Shown here: positions 32,668 through 40,392 of the stretch, piece by piece | How the letters are laid out: each line of letters starts with the position of its first letter | How positions within the stretch are numbered: position 1 is the stretch's first letter | DNA from: an uncultured Clostridia bacterium | GTDB taxonomy: Bacteria; Bacillota; Clostridia; Christensenellales; Borkfalkiaceae | DNA length: 43,588 bases | Assembly: GCA_934271065.1 (NCBI GenBank) | Contig: CAKQQQ010000011.1 | Coordinates: 1 to 43,588 of the forward strand | Reading direction: 5' to 3' | Position numbers and translations under genes: made by a program | The notes under the pieces: generated by a model | Database searches by the model: none | Seen by the model: only the letters and a program-made list of their open reading frames with translations | Told to the model about the DNA's origin: nothing

Positions 32668-32957
32668 TCTTCCTCCTTATATTCTTTTAAATGTATATAT
32701 ACGTGCTGATAACCACTTCTTTCAACAAGGTCAAAATTTATATAATGTTCAACATTTTCAACAACAAAAATTTTTGTTCCTCTTTCCTTTGCATAGTTTT
32801 CTTTTAAAGTAAAATGAATCATTTCTCCTACACGGGGAATATTTGTCAAACCTCTGTCGCACATATCAATTTGAACGATTTCTTCGCCTTCTTCATTATA
32901 AAAATAAATTACATTGCTCGTTATTCTTGAACTTACACTTTTAATAACTTTTTCCAT
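32655..32957 (-). CDS. Unrecognised 100-aa early protein
   Basis: The ATG follows AAGGAGGGAAA. The protein is beta-rich with charged ends and no recognisable motif. It is part of the run of coupled early genes. The pattern GEMIHFTLKENYAKERGTKIFVVENV resembles small phage proteins of unknown role. Confidence 0.55.
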   Translation of the reverse strand: MEKVIKSVSSRITSNVIYFYNEEGEEIVQIDMCDRGLTNIPRVGEMIHFTLKENYAKERGTKIFVVENVEHYINFDLVERSGYQHVYIHLKEYKEEECQN

Positions 32958-32969
32958 TTTCCCTCCTTT

Positions 32970-33527
32970 TTAATTAACCGAAAGTTCTTCTTTTACATTG
33001 ATTAAGTTTCCAATTTGATTACCGTATTCTTGAACAACTTGAACGGGAAGAAAGCCGATAATCCAACGCAGGAACGGAATCTTTTTCGAAGCGTACATTT
33101 TTAAAACCTCGATTTCATCATCAATCGCCAAGGCAACCTCACGCCCCGAATCGATAAAAGATTGAATCCGAACGGCTTTACTCTCGGCAGGGCTTGAAAG
33201 GTCGGTTGTCGGTCTGAAACTTATTGAAAAATCTTTTCCATAAATCAACCCGAGTTTCTTTTGTAAGAAATTTATTGTTTCAACCTCTATCAATTCACTA
33301 CGAGCCGTTATAAAATGAATTTTCAACCCGCCCGAAGCCTTAAAACAAAGATATTTATACAAAGCCAAGTCGATTCCGTTTTTGTCAGCATTCGCCAAAC
33401 GATTAAAAATGTCGAACGCTTCGTCTTTTGAAATATTTTGACTTTTCACAACGTCCCAAATCCACGCCGAATCAATCAAACACCCGTCCAAGTCGCATAT
33501 TATGTATTTTTGTTTTATTTCAGCCAC
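32970..33527 (-). CDS. HAD-superfamily phosphatase-like protein
   Basis: This 185-aa protein starts at GTG with GGAGGTG upstream. It contains the HAD motifs: CDLDGCLID with the nucleophile Asp and its partner (about 11-20), FITARSE (motif II, about 75) and ALAIDDEIEV (motif IV, about 137). Similar proteins include polynucleotide 3'-phosphatases and nucleotidases in phages. The substrate is not determinable. The upstream stop TAA touches the GTG. Confidence 0.75.
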   Translation of the reverse strand: MAEIKQKYIICDLDGCLIDSAWIWDVVKSQNISKDEAFDIFNRLANADKNGIDLALYKYLCFKASGGLKIHFITARSELIEVETINFLQKKLGLIYGKDFSISFRPTTDLSSPAESKAVRIQSFIDSGREVALAIDDEIEVLKMYASKKIPFLRWIIGFLPVQVVQEYGNQIGNLINVKEELSVN

Positions 33528-33776
33528 TTAAACACCTCCAAAAAGTTTCAAAAGTAAAAAGATTCCTATGCCAAAAATAAACCCCAAAATAAAACTTGCA
33601 TGCAATTCGGAATTTATGTCATCACGAGAATCGTTATACTTGTACGTCAAAGACGAATAAGAACGCATCCAAAAACCAACTGCTTCGTTTAGTTCTTTTA
33701 TTGTTTGACGATAACTTTCATTTTGTTTCTTGTATTCGTTATTTATATCGCTTAATTTTCTTTTTGATTTTGCCAT
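33528..33776 (-). CDS. Small membrane protein with coiled coil
   Basis: The protein has 82 aa: a charged helical N-terminal part (residues 1-55) and a C-terminal hydrophobic segment (LGFIFGIGIFLLLKLFGG), so probably anchored in the inner membrane with the N-terminus in the cytoplasm. It overlaps the preceding short gene. Role unknown. Confidence 0.55.
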   Translation of the reverse strand: MAKSKRKLSDINNEYKKQNESYRQTIKELNEAVGFWMRSYSSLTYKYNDSRDDINSELHASFILGFIFGIGIFLLLKLFGGV

Positions 33777-33931
33777 TGTTTCTCCTCTAATTGTTTTCGT
33801 AAAATTTTATTGTTTTCTCGTTCATTTTTGAGATTGTATATAAGCCGATTATTGACTTGTTTTAAGGTTTTGACAAATCGCCGCAACCGTCCGATTTCGG
33901 AAATTAAAAGTATTACTTCGGCATCTGTCAT
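33752..33931 (-). CDS. Unreported 59-aa coiled-coil protein
   Basis: This short frame begins ATGACAGATGCC at 33931, sharing ATGA with the stop of the preceding gene, and ends at 33752 inside the next gene. The product (MTDAEVILLISEIGRLRRFV and onward, ending WQNQKEN) is a leucine- and arginine-rich helix pair, probably a coiled coil. The overlaps on both sides support a real, translationally coupled gene. The next gene's ribosome binding site (GAGGAG) lies in its last codons. Confidence 0.6.
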   Translation of the reverse strand: MTDAEVILLISEIGRLRRFVKTLKQVNNRLIYNLKNERENNKILRKQLEEKQWQNQKEN

Positions 33932-34185
33932 TCCTCGCCCTCATTGTTTATCCACTCGTCCGTTTCGTCGATTTCTTGAATATCCTCTTTATAGTTTCCG
34001 TCGGAATCCCAAAAACCAACATCGACGTTTTGACGGTTGGCTTTTCTTTTGTTCATTTCAGCAATTACGCCGTGAAAAATTTCGTCAAGAGTATCGTCAG
34101 AAAAATTCGGAAACATTTTCTTAAATTCCGTACAAGGACGATGTTTGCAAATACACGAACCTTGATTTTTTATAATACATTCCAT
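33928..34185 (-). CDS. Unrecognised 85-aa acidic protein with N-terminal cysteines
   Basis: It starts MECIIKNQGSCICKHRPCTEF, where four cysteines may bind metal. The remainder is acidic (DIQEIDETDEWINNEGEE). It overlaps its neighbours on both ends (16 bases upstream, ATGA downstream). No family known. Confidence 0.55.
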   Translation of the reverse strand: MECIIKNQGSCICKHRPCTEFKKMFPNFSDDTLDEIFHGVIAEMNKRKANRQNVDVGFWDSDGNYKEDIQEIDETDEWINNEGEE

Positions 34186-35036
34186 TTTTCGTCCTCCTCT
34201 ATCTTTGGAAATTCTTTGTACTCTTTCCCGTCGAGCAACGCTCCCGATTTTGCTTTCCCGATTTTTTTCATAGCCGATACTCTGTTGTATTGTAAGAATG
34301 ACGGAATCTTTTTTTTAACTGTTGTAACTTGACCGTTAAAATCTATCCAATAAGTTTTCGGAAGTTCTAAATATTCAATACTGCTTTTAACGGGAGTAAA
34401 TTCGCCCCATTGTTTAAAGAAGAACGGAACGTTTTGTTCTTTACATTGGCGTTGAATATTACGAACCCAATCGGGGTGCATTGGTCGAGCCTTATGCCCC
34501 GATTCACCACCACAAATCACCCAATCAATTCCCGTTAAATCAAGTTCGCCCAAATCTTCAAGCAACGGTTCACAACTTAAAAATTTTATTTTTGCGTTTG
34601 TTTGTTTGAGATATAGTATGCGGCTTTTGTATCTTGCCATTTCAACCGTTACACCAAGCCAAACATTAAACGGATATTCAAAATCGGGAAGCCGTTCAGC
34701 TCTTTTTGTTAGAATTTGAAAAACATTCGGGTCGTTCCATTCGCACTCGTCTAAAATATCTTTAATTTGAGAATCTGTAACGTCTATGTGAAACGTATCG
34801 CTCATTGAATTAACAAAAATCAATTTACGCTTTGTGTCTAATCTTGAAAATTTATGATTCGATAACGCTTCTTTGTGAAAAACAACCTCATTAAACGGTT
34901 TCGAATATTTTTCTTGCCCCATAGCCGTAAGGCGTTTGTGCATTTTTTCAGCGTAACAATTTTGGCAACCTTGCGAATATTTTGTGCAACCCGTAACGGG
35001 ATTCCAAGTTTCGTTCGTCCATTCTATTTTTGACAC
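34170..35036 (-). CDS. DUF5131 / phage Gp37-Gp68 family protein
   Basis: This 288-aa protein starts at the GTG at 35036, placed 6 bases after GGGAGGA. Family members begin (M)SKIEWTxETWNPVTGC, which matches from this codon, whereas the ATG at 35051 would add five residues. A cysteine cluster (CTKYSQGCQNCYAEKM, with C at 16, 24 and 27 approximately) resembles a radical-SAM-like metal site. Later FDTFH-type (MSDTFHIDV), ILTKRAERL and CGGESG segments are typical of the family. The family is common in phages and has no proven activity that I can cite. Confidence 0.85.
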   Translation of the reverse strand: MSKIEWTNETWNPVTGCTKYSQGCQNCYAEKMHKRLTAMGQEKYSKPFNEVVFHKEALSNHKFSRLDTKRKLIFVNSMSDTFHIDVTDSQIKDILDECEWNDPNVFQILTKRAERLPDFEYPFNVWLGVTVEMARYKSRILYLKQTNAKIKFLSCEPLLEDLGELDLTGIDWVICGGESGHKARPMHPDWVRNIQRQCKEQNVPFFFKQWGEFTPVKSSIEYLELPKTYWIDFNGQVTTVKKKIPSFLQYNRVSAMKKIGKAKSGALLDGKEYKEFPKIEEDEKWNVL

Positions 35037-35287
35037 GTCAAATCCTCCCATTCGCTTTTTAAGGTTTCAGAAACACCCGTACTCGGAACTTCTTTCAAGG
35101 CTTTAAAGTAAAGTTTTTCGATTTTCTCGAAATTTAATAAAGCCTTGCATGCAGTCTTAACTCTGTAAGAACTAACGAGAATTAAATCAATGGATTTCGC
35201 CAAAAAGAACAACATTGTCGCAATTCCCAAACCTACGGAAGCCACTACGGAAAATTTTAATAAATACCAATAAATTATTACAAACAT
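35024..35287 (-). CDS. Small membrane protein
   Basis: This 87-aa protein starts at the ATG at 35287 with AAAAGGAGG upstream. A hydrophobic region near residues 3-38 (FVIIYWYLLKFSVVASVGLG and more) probably makes one or two membrane spans. The rest is a soluble helix. It overlaps the DUF5131 gene by 13 bases and follows the 20-aa membrane peptide. Function unknown. Confidence 0.55.
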   Translation of the reverse strand: MFVIIYWYLLKFSVVASVGLGIATMLFFLAKSIDLILVSSYRVKTACKALLNFEKIEKLYFKALKEVPSTGVSETLKSEWEDLTCQK

Positions 35288-35301
35288 TTTGTTTCCTCCT
35301 T

Positions 35302-35364
35302 TTAGTTGTTTAACCAATTATTCCAAACAATGCCGGCAAAAAAGCCAATCAAAAAGTAAATCAT
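35302..35364 (-). CDS. 20-aa membrane micropeptide
   Basis: MIYFLIGFFAGIVWNNWLNN is encoded from an ATG at 35364 that overlaps the TGA of the preceding gene (ATGA) and has GGAGG seven bases upstream. Its stop is followed by the ribosome binding site of the next membrane-protein gene. The composition is that of a single membrane helix. The signals for translation are as good as those of its neighbours, though length makes it uncertain. Confidence 0.5.
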   Translation of the reverse strand: MIYFLIGFFAGIVWNNWLNN

Positions 35365-36101
35365 TCCTCGTCCTCCAATCCTTTTTCAATCTTTGCTTTG
35401 AACATTCGCATTTTGTTGATTAAAAATTTATTCAATGGACGTATTGGCAAAAAGGGGGTTTCTACAACAAGACTTCTTTTTATATCCTTTAAAACCTTTT
35501 CTAATTTTGAAACTTTTAAATCAAGTCTTGCCAATTCTTCTTTTTGTTCTTTGTCGGCTTCTAGAAAACATTCTTTACAAATCCAACCAATCCCTAGTTC
35601 GGGGTCAGAAACCTCAACAAAAACATTTTTATTTTTAATTCCAGCTTCCTTACAATACATACATTCTTTTTCGTCGTTCAAAAAATCTTCCGAAGTTTCT
35701 TTTCTCGGCTCAACGGTTGAATATTGTTCATATAAAGGGGCTTCAATTTTAATTGTCGCCGCAGTTGATTCTTCAATTTTTTCGTTAAGAACGCTCAAAA
35801 TATAAGAATAAATTTTGCCAAGTTTATGCCCCCCATACATTTCGCCCAAATTTTCCCAACTTGTAACCCTCAAATTAGCGATAAAAGCGGCAGAAACTTC
35901 GTCCATTTTCAACGGTTCAACGATTGATTCTGCTTTGGCGTGAAGTTCTTCAAAATTTTTAATTTGACCCAATATTGAATCAAGGTCGTCTTTGTATGTT
36001 CTTATTGCAAAATCTCCTTGATGCTCAATTTTGCAATTATTAACCTTTTCTTCGAATATTCGTTTCAAACTCTCAATTTGTTTTTTTAATTTTTCAAGCA
36101 T
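35361..36101 (-). CDS. Unrecognised 246-aa protein with zinc-finger-like cysteines
   Basis: The start is the ATG at 36101 after AAAAGGAGAAGCG; the longer frame lacks such a site. The N-terminal half is helical. A CMYCKEAGIKN pair and a GWICKECF pair (about residues 145-180) form a likely zinc ribbon. The end is a charged coiled coil. Early gene of unknown role. Confidence 0.55.
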   Translation of the reverse strand: MLEKLKKQIESLKRIFEEKVNNCKIEHQGDFAIRTYKDDLDSILGQIKNFEELHAKAESIVEPLKMDEVSAAFIANLRVTSWENLGEMYGGHKLGKIYSYILSVLNEKIEESTAATIKIEAPLYEQYSTVEPRKETSEDFLNDEKECMYCKEAGIKNKNVFVEVSDPELGIGWICKECFLEADKEQKEELARLDLKVSKLEKVLKDIKRSLVVETPFLPIRPLNKFLINKMRMFKAKIEKGLEDEE

Positions 36102-36300
36102 TTTCGCTTCTCCTTTTGTTTTTCTTGTACTTTCCAAATTTTATTAGTTTAATTTTGTTTTTTACTGCCGAAACGCTTCTTGTCGGAATCATTTCGGCAA
36201 CTTGGCGAATAGTTTTTGTTGAATAATTTTTATAAACAATCTCGAGTTCTTCGCTCGTCCATTTTTCGCCGTGTTTTCTCTCTCCTCCCGTAATATTCAT
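36094..36300 (-). CDS. Small Myb/SANT-like or HTH DNA-binding protein
   Basis: This 68-aa protein has KWTSEELEIVYKNYSTKTIRQVAEMIPTRSVSAVKNKI, the three-helix SANT/Myb-like pattern (W, then spaced hydrophobic residues, then AVKNKI) seen in phage and mobile-element regulators. The end is basic. It touches the stop of the cytosine methyltransferase gene and overlaps the next start. Confidence 0.6.
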   Translation of the reverse strand: MNITGGERKHGEKWTSEELEIVYKNYSTKTIRQVAEMIPTRSVSAVKNKIKLIKFGKYKKNKRRSENA

Positions 36301-37185
36301 TTACGCCACCACCTCACTTTCAAATTTCATAAAACTAAAAATATGTGCTATAACATCAACCGTCCAACCGTCGCCAATAACTCCGGCGGCTTTGTTACGG
36401 TTTAAAATCTTCGTGTAACCCTCGGGAAGCGTTTGGCAACGCTCCAATTCTGTTTGGTTAAGCCAACGACAAGAATATTTGTCGTTCAAATCTTCAAAAA
36501 CCAAAGTTCTAAACCCGGTCCCGAAGTATCTTTTCAACATTGATTCTTTGCTAACTTCGGGGCGTGAATCTGATTCGGTAAGACAACGGGCTTTCAATCT
36601 ATCAGCAAAACCACTCGTCAAAATACTTTGTAAATATATTTTTTTGTCGTTTGGTTGTGGAATTGCACAAGTCGGAAAACCGAAAAGATTATAATTTTTG
36701 TCGCCAATATTCGTCCAATAATAACGGTTTCTTAATTGAGCCGAAACAAGGCTCGAATTTATATTTACGGGGTAAGTTCCGACGGCTTTTGAAATTGTTT
36801 CAAAATCTGCAGACGGCATTTCCACATTTTCAAGTAAAAAATATTTTGGGTTTAATTCTTTTTTTGCTCTTACATATTCCCAAAACAAAGAACTTTTATT
36901 CCCATTCAATCCAAGGCGTGTTTTATGTGCTTGTGATAAATCTTGGCAAGGGCTTCCACCAATAAGCAAATCACACCCCCCCCCAACAACCGAAGCAAAA
37001 TCGACGTTTCTCACGTCGCCGAGTTGCTTCGTGTCGGGATAATTAAACATTGTAACTTTTATTGCTTCGGGTTTAATTTCGCAAGCGTAGTATTCGGCAA
37101 CGGAAAATCCGGCTCTTTCAAGAGCGATTCTTCCACAACTTATGCCGTCAAATAAACTTACTACTTTTAACCCTCTTTTTATCAT
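36301..37185 (-). CDS. DNA cytosine-5 methyltransferase (phase-variable, in frame)
   Basis: This 294-aa enzyme has motif I SLFDGISCGRIAL (near the N-terminus), motif IV LLIGGSPCQDLS with the catalytic Cys, motif VI LENVEM, motif VIII QLRNRYYWTN and motif X GDGWTVDVIAHIF. The target-recognition region is short, as in the Dnmt3-like/phage group. It methylates cytosine in DNA, probably against host restriction. A run of 9 G at 36976-36984 encodes VVGGGCDLLIGGSPC just before motif IV. With 9 G the gene is in frame, so slippage would switch it off. The ATG shares bases with the stop of the 48-aa gene upstream. Confidence 0.92.
   Translation of the reverse strand: MIKRGLKVVSLFDGISCGRIALERAGFSVAEYYACEIKPEAIKVTMFNYPDTKQLGDVRNVDFASVVGGGCDLLIGGSPCQDLSQAHKTRLGLNGNKSSLFWEYVRAKKELNPKYFLLENVEMPSADFETISKAVGTYPVNINSSLVSAQLRNRYYWTNIGDKNYNLFGFPTCAIPQPNDKKIYLQSILTSGFADRLKARCLTESDSRPEVSKESMLKRYFGTGFRTLVFEDLNDKYSCRWLNQTELERCQTLPEGYTKILNRNKAAGVIGDGWTVDVIAHIFSFMKFESEVVA
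36976..36984 (-). repeat. Poly-G tract (9) in the cytosine methyltransferase gene
   Basis: Nine G on the coding strand lie six codons before the catalytic PCQ motif. The gene is in frame at 6, 9 or 12 G, so it is on as sequenced. Confidence 0.88.
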
Positions 37186-37328
37186 TCCAATTCCCCAAAC
37201 TTTTCTTTTATTTGTTCATAACAACAATTCCCGTTGCATTTACCTTTTGCACAACACTTCTCGCAAAAATCTACATCGTCGCCAAAAAGTTCGTCTAATA
37301 TTGAAAATAATTTTTCAAAGTTTTCCAT
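37182..37328 (-). CDS. Unreported 48-aa cysteine-rich protein
   Basis: A short frame begins at the ATG at 37328 and ends with TGA at 37182-37184, overlapping the methyltransferase ATG (ATGA). The sequence has a dense cluster FCEKCCAKGKCNGNCCYEQ with six cysteines, suggesting metal binding. The coupling to the methyltransferase suggests it is translated. Confidence 0.6.
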   Translation of the reverse strand: MENFEKLFSILDELFGDDVDFCEKCCAKGKCNGNCCYEQIKEKFGELE

Positions 37329-37330
37329 TT

Positions 37331-37576
37331 TTAAAATAACCTCATTTGTAATCTACCGTCGCCGATGTCAATCGGTTCGGGAATTTTTATTTTTTCTTGT
37401 TGTTCTTTCCATAATTTCCGAGCGTATTCAACCATTCCGTAATAACCATTGACCCATTCGCTATATGGGGGCAGTAAAGGTTCATCGGCTAACGAGCCAC
37501 AACCCCACGCACAAAAATTGGGGTTTCCTGTTACGGAGGTAATTCGCCCACACTTCGGACACCACTTAGACGGCAT
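37331..37576 (-). CDS. Small zinc-ribbon protein
   Basis: This 81-aa protein starts MPSKWCPKCGRITSV and then has FCAWGCGS, a typical four-cysteine ribbon, followed by a helical end. It overlaps the preceding gene by 11 bases. Function unknown; such proteins are common among early phage genes. Confidence 0.6.
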   Translation of the reverse strand: MPSKWCPKCGRITSVTGNPNFCAWGCGSLADEPLLPPYSEWVNGYYGMVEYARKLWKEQQEKIKIPEPIDIGDGRLQMRLF

Positions 37577-38054
37577 CGGAAGAATCCTTTATTTTTTGAC
37601 CGTGGAGGGCAATACTCAAAACATCTGCTTTGAAATTTACTCCGTTTGAATCACCTTTCCCAAGGTACATTTTGCGAACGCCCGACGTTTTCCATTCAAC
37701 TTCAATAATTCCAAGTTGTTCGTGCAAGTTTGGAATTGTGAACCACGCATGCGAAATTAAAATAAATTCGCCAAAGTCCATATTATTCCCCGAGTTCATT
37801 TTATAAGGGAAGAACGGACGTTTTTTGAGTTCTTCAAGGGCTTTTGTTTTGGCATTCAATTCTTGTTGTAATTGGCGATTTTGTTTAACTGTTTCTTCGT
37901 GATTATTCAATGACATTTTAATTGAACGTAAACGGTCAATAACTTCTTTATCTTCCCAAAATTCGGGATTTTGAGGGTTTTCAACATCTGAAACCAAATC
38001 ATACATTGATTGAGCAACATCTGCCGAAATTATTACTTGAAATACTTTTTCCAT
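37566..38054 (-). CDS. Unrecognised 162-aa early protein
   Basis: This has a coiled-coil N-terminal half (residues about 35-75) and a beta-rich second half (FGEFILISHAWF, GIIEVEWKTSGVRKMYLGKG). The start follows AGGAGG. No family recognised. Confidence 0.55.
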   Translation of the reverse strand: MEKVFQVIISADVAQSMYDLVSDVENPQNPEFWEDKEVIDRLRSIKMSLNNHEETVKQNRQLQQELNAKTKALEELKKRPFFPYKMNSGNNMDFGEFILISHAWFTIPNLHEQLGIIEVEWKTSGVRKMYLGKGDSNGVNFKADVLSIALHGQKIKDSSDAV

Positions 38055-38063
38055 TTTTCCTCC

Positions 38064-38699
38064 TTACTTTTTCTTGCTTTTTGTTTTATTCGAAACTCGT
38101 TTACCCTCAACACATTTAAAATCAGCCTTTGGAATAAAAAATTGTATTCCATAACCTTTAAAGTGAAGAAAACGCCCGTTTCTAACGGCTTTAAATTTTG
38201 TAATCGTATAAGTGAATCGTTGTTTATGTCTAACTTTCCGTTCAACCGTACAAATTATAATTAAGTCGTTATCTCGTAAATATTTAAAAATTTCGTAAGA
38301 AACCCCGAAACATTCGTTCATCTGTCTTTTTTCGTCTTTGTGGAACTCGTGAATTTCTGTATTTACATTGGTTTTTCTTAAAATAACTCGGTTCTTTTCA
38401 ATATCACAAACCAAAACGCCGATGCATTGTTTTGGGGCGTATTTTGTAGAACTAAAAAAGCCGCCCTCTTGCAAAACTCGTTCATAATATATCGAAACAC
38501 ACGTTCCATAACTGTTGGCTTCATAAGTCAAACGAAATTCTTTATATTCTTTTGCCGTGATGTGTTTTGCTATTTGTAGAGCAACTGGGTAATAAGTATT
38601 TCGCTCAACATTCGGGTCGAATACAACATCACTATACAAATCGAGCATCATTCCGTCGAGTTCTTGAATGACTTGTTCGTTTCTTTGTTCTTCGTTCAA
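38064..38699 (-). CDS. Unrecognised 211-aa early protein
   Basis: The start appears to be TTG at 38699, directly after the TAG of the DnaC-like gene, with GGAGGGTGTG upstream in good spacing. A later ATG (codon 17) lacks such a site. The protein is rich in beta segments and basic in the last 30 residues (NKTKSKKK). The position beside the replication genes suggests a DNA-related role, unproven. Confidence 0.55.
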   Translation of the reverse strand: MNEEQRNEQVIQELDGMMLDLYSDVVFDPNVERNTYYPVALQIAKHITAKEYKEFRLTYEANSYGTCVSIYYERVLQEGGFFSSTKYAPKQCIGVLVCDIEKNRVILRKTNVNTEIHEFHKDEKRQMNECFGVSYEIFKYLRDNDLIIICTVERKVRHKQRFTYTITKFKAVRNGRFLHFKGYGIQFFIPKADFKCVEGKRVSNKTKSKKK

Positions 38700-39506
38700 C
38701 TACACACCCTCCAATCTAAAATTTTTGTGTTCAAAATTTACACAAATCGCATTATTTATGTCGGCAAGCCTTGAAACTGTCGCTTCGCCGTAAATTTGTG
38801 CTTCTAATTCTTCGAGAGAATGATTCGCTGAAATAACTGTTGGCAATTCGTGTTCCGTTCTGTAATTGGTGATTGAATAAAAAACTTCGCTCAAATATTC
38901 AGACGGCTTCACTTTGTCGATGTCGTCCAAAAACAAAACTTCGGCTTTTTTGTAATCGTCAAGAACATTTTTTGCCGTTTTATCGTTTTTTGCTCCGAAC
39001 GTGGCTTTAATATTGTTCATTAAATCAACCATATTGACGTAGCGGCAATGCAACATATAATCTCGGTTCAACGCTTCGCACAAAATTGACATCAACATTG
39101 TTTTTCCTGTCCCGTAATTCCCGAAGAATATTAAATTCATGCCGGTTAAATAGTTCTTAATTGCGTTTTGGTGATATTTTCGAGCAACCCTCAAAGCGTT
39201 CTTTTGTGATTCGTTTGTTGTTCGATAGCAACCAAAACTCATTCCCTCAAATTTTTTCGGAAGAGTTGGGCGAAAATCTTTTATAACTTCGTCCCAACAT
39301 TTGTTTCGAACTTCAAAAGCACCTCTTAATTGATTAACCTTTTCAGTCGTTTTTTTAAAAAAGCGATTTACAAGGGTAGCTTCGGAGCAGTCGCAATATT
39401 CGTTTTTGTTTAAATCTTTGCCACAAAAGGCACATTTTCCGTCTTTCACTCTTACTCCGAATGATTCAATGGTTTGTTTTTGATATTCTTCAACTATGTT
39501 CACCAT
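38700..39506 (-). CDS. DnaC-like AAA+ helicase loader
   Basis: This 268-aa protein starts at the ATG at 39506 with GGGAACGGAG upstream. It has an N-terminal cysteine site (CAFC near 25, then CDC near 38), a typical feature of DnaC/phage loaders, Walker A GNYGTGKT (129-136) and Walker B VLFLDDID. Sensor-like residues follow (VISANHS). It loads the host replicative helicase at the origin. It comes just after the initiator-like gene, as in lambda (O then P). Confidence 0.88.
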   Translation of the reverse strand: MVNIVEEYQKQTIESFGVRVKDGKCAFCGKDLNKNEYCDCSEATLVNRFFKKTTEKVNQLRGAFEVRNKCWDEVIKDFRPTLPKKFEGMSFGCYRTTNESQKNALRVARKYHQNAIKNYLTGMNLIFFGNYGTGKTMLMSILCEALNRDYMLHCRYVNMVDLMNNIKATFGAKNDKTAKNVLDDYKKAEVLFLDDIDKVKPSEYLSEVFYSITNYRTEHELPTVISANHSLEELEAQIYGEATVSRLADINNAICVNFEHKNFRLEGV

Positions 39507-39525
39507 TTCTCCGTTCCCTCTTGTC

Positions 39526-40365
39526 CTAGCCGTTGTAACACCTTGAATACTTGCTACCCTGTACGCCGCTCGCAACATTTTCGTTGCTGATTTCTTGTTT
39601 GTTATATTTACCCTCGTAAACTTTGAGAGCGTTTATATCATTCGCCAAAACCCAGTCAAAAGAGAAAAACGAACTTTTTCTTATAAAAACTGATTTTTCA
39701 GCGTTGCGGAATACTACCTCCCAAAATTCTTTTTGAGGGTTTTCGCTTAATCTTTTTTTGGATTTTTCCTTCCTAGAATTAGTCAATTTTTTTGGTTGTG
39801 AAAAATGAATACAAATTTCTTTATACAAGTTGAATAAGTCAATCTCGTTAAAAACAGAATCTTCTGTTTTTAATAAAGACATTTGTTCATTGGTTTTAGT
39901 ATTTAATTTTAATACTTTATTATTAGTATTTATTTGTTCGGGATTTTCCGTTACGGCTGAACCGTTACGGCATAACTGCATCGGATTTACCGTTACGGAA
40001 AACCCGTTACGGTGAAAGTCCCTATTGTCGGGGGTTTCCTTTTTGTAGTTTGGATTTTCGTCGGGGTTTTCATAAAAGGTATAAAAACGAGCAAACGCCC
40101 CTTTTATACGACTATTTTCAACAACCAAAAAGCCGTGCTTTTCCAATTCTTCAAGGGCTTTTGTAACACTATCTCGACCGTCTTTCGATAAAGTAACAAG
40201 TCCGGCGATTGAATAATCCCAATCATCGGGAAGTGATAAACAAACAGTCAACAATCCTTTCGCTTTCAAAGACATCGTTTTTGTTCGCAAACAAATATTA
40301 CTAATTGTCGTATAATTATGATTTTTAACTACACGGCATTGTCTGCCGTTGCTTTCTTCTCTCAT
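39526..40365 (-). CDS. Replication initiator-like winged-helix protein
   Basis: The protein has 279 aa. The N-terminal 100 residues (SNICLRTKTMSLKAKGLLTVCLSLPDDWDYSIAGL, then VTKALEELEKHGFL) are the winged-helix module found in phage initiators and DnaD-like proteins. The middle has a Pro/Asn-rich part with an imperfect 14-residue repeat (RNGFSVTVNP and RNGSAVTENP) that is encoded by the iterons. The C-terminal half is helical. As with lambda gene O the putative origin lies inside the gene. Confidence 0.78.
   Translation of the reverse strand: MREESNGRQCRVVKNHNYTTISNICLRTKTMSLKAKGLLTVCLSLPDDWDYSIAGLVTLSKDGRDSVTKALEELEKHGFLVVENSRIKGAFARFYTFYENPDENPNYKKETPDNRDFHRNGFSVTVNPMQLCRNGSAVTENPEQINTNNKVLKLNTKTNEQMSLLKTEDSVFNEIDLFNLYKEICIHFSQPKKLTNSRKEKSKKRLSENPQKEFWEVVFRNAEKSVFIRKSSFFSFDWVLANDINALKVYEGKYNKQEISNENVASGVQGSKYSRCYNG
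39948..40012. repeat. Origin-like iterons inside the initiator gene
   Basis: The 9-mer ccgttacgg occurs at 39948, 39962, 39990 and 40004, with spacings 14, 28 and 14; a degenerate copy (5 of 9) fills the 28-base gap at 39976. A very AT-rich stretch (about 39880-39940) lies at one side. Iterons beside an AT-rich region in the initiator gene is the lambda-type origin layout. Confidence 0.65.
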
Positions 40366-40392
40366 TTCTTAGGCTACCTTTTATTTTTTTAT

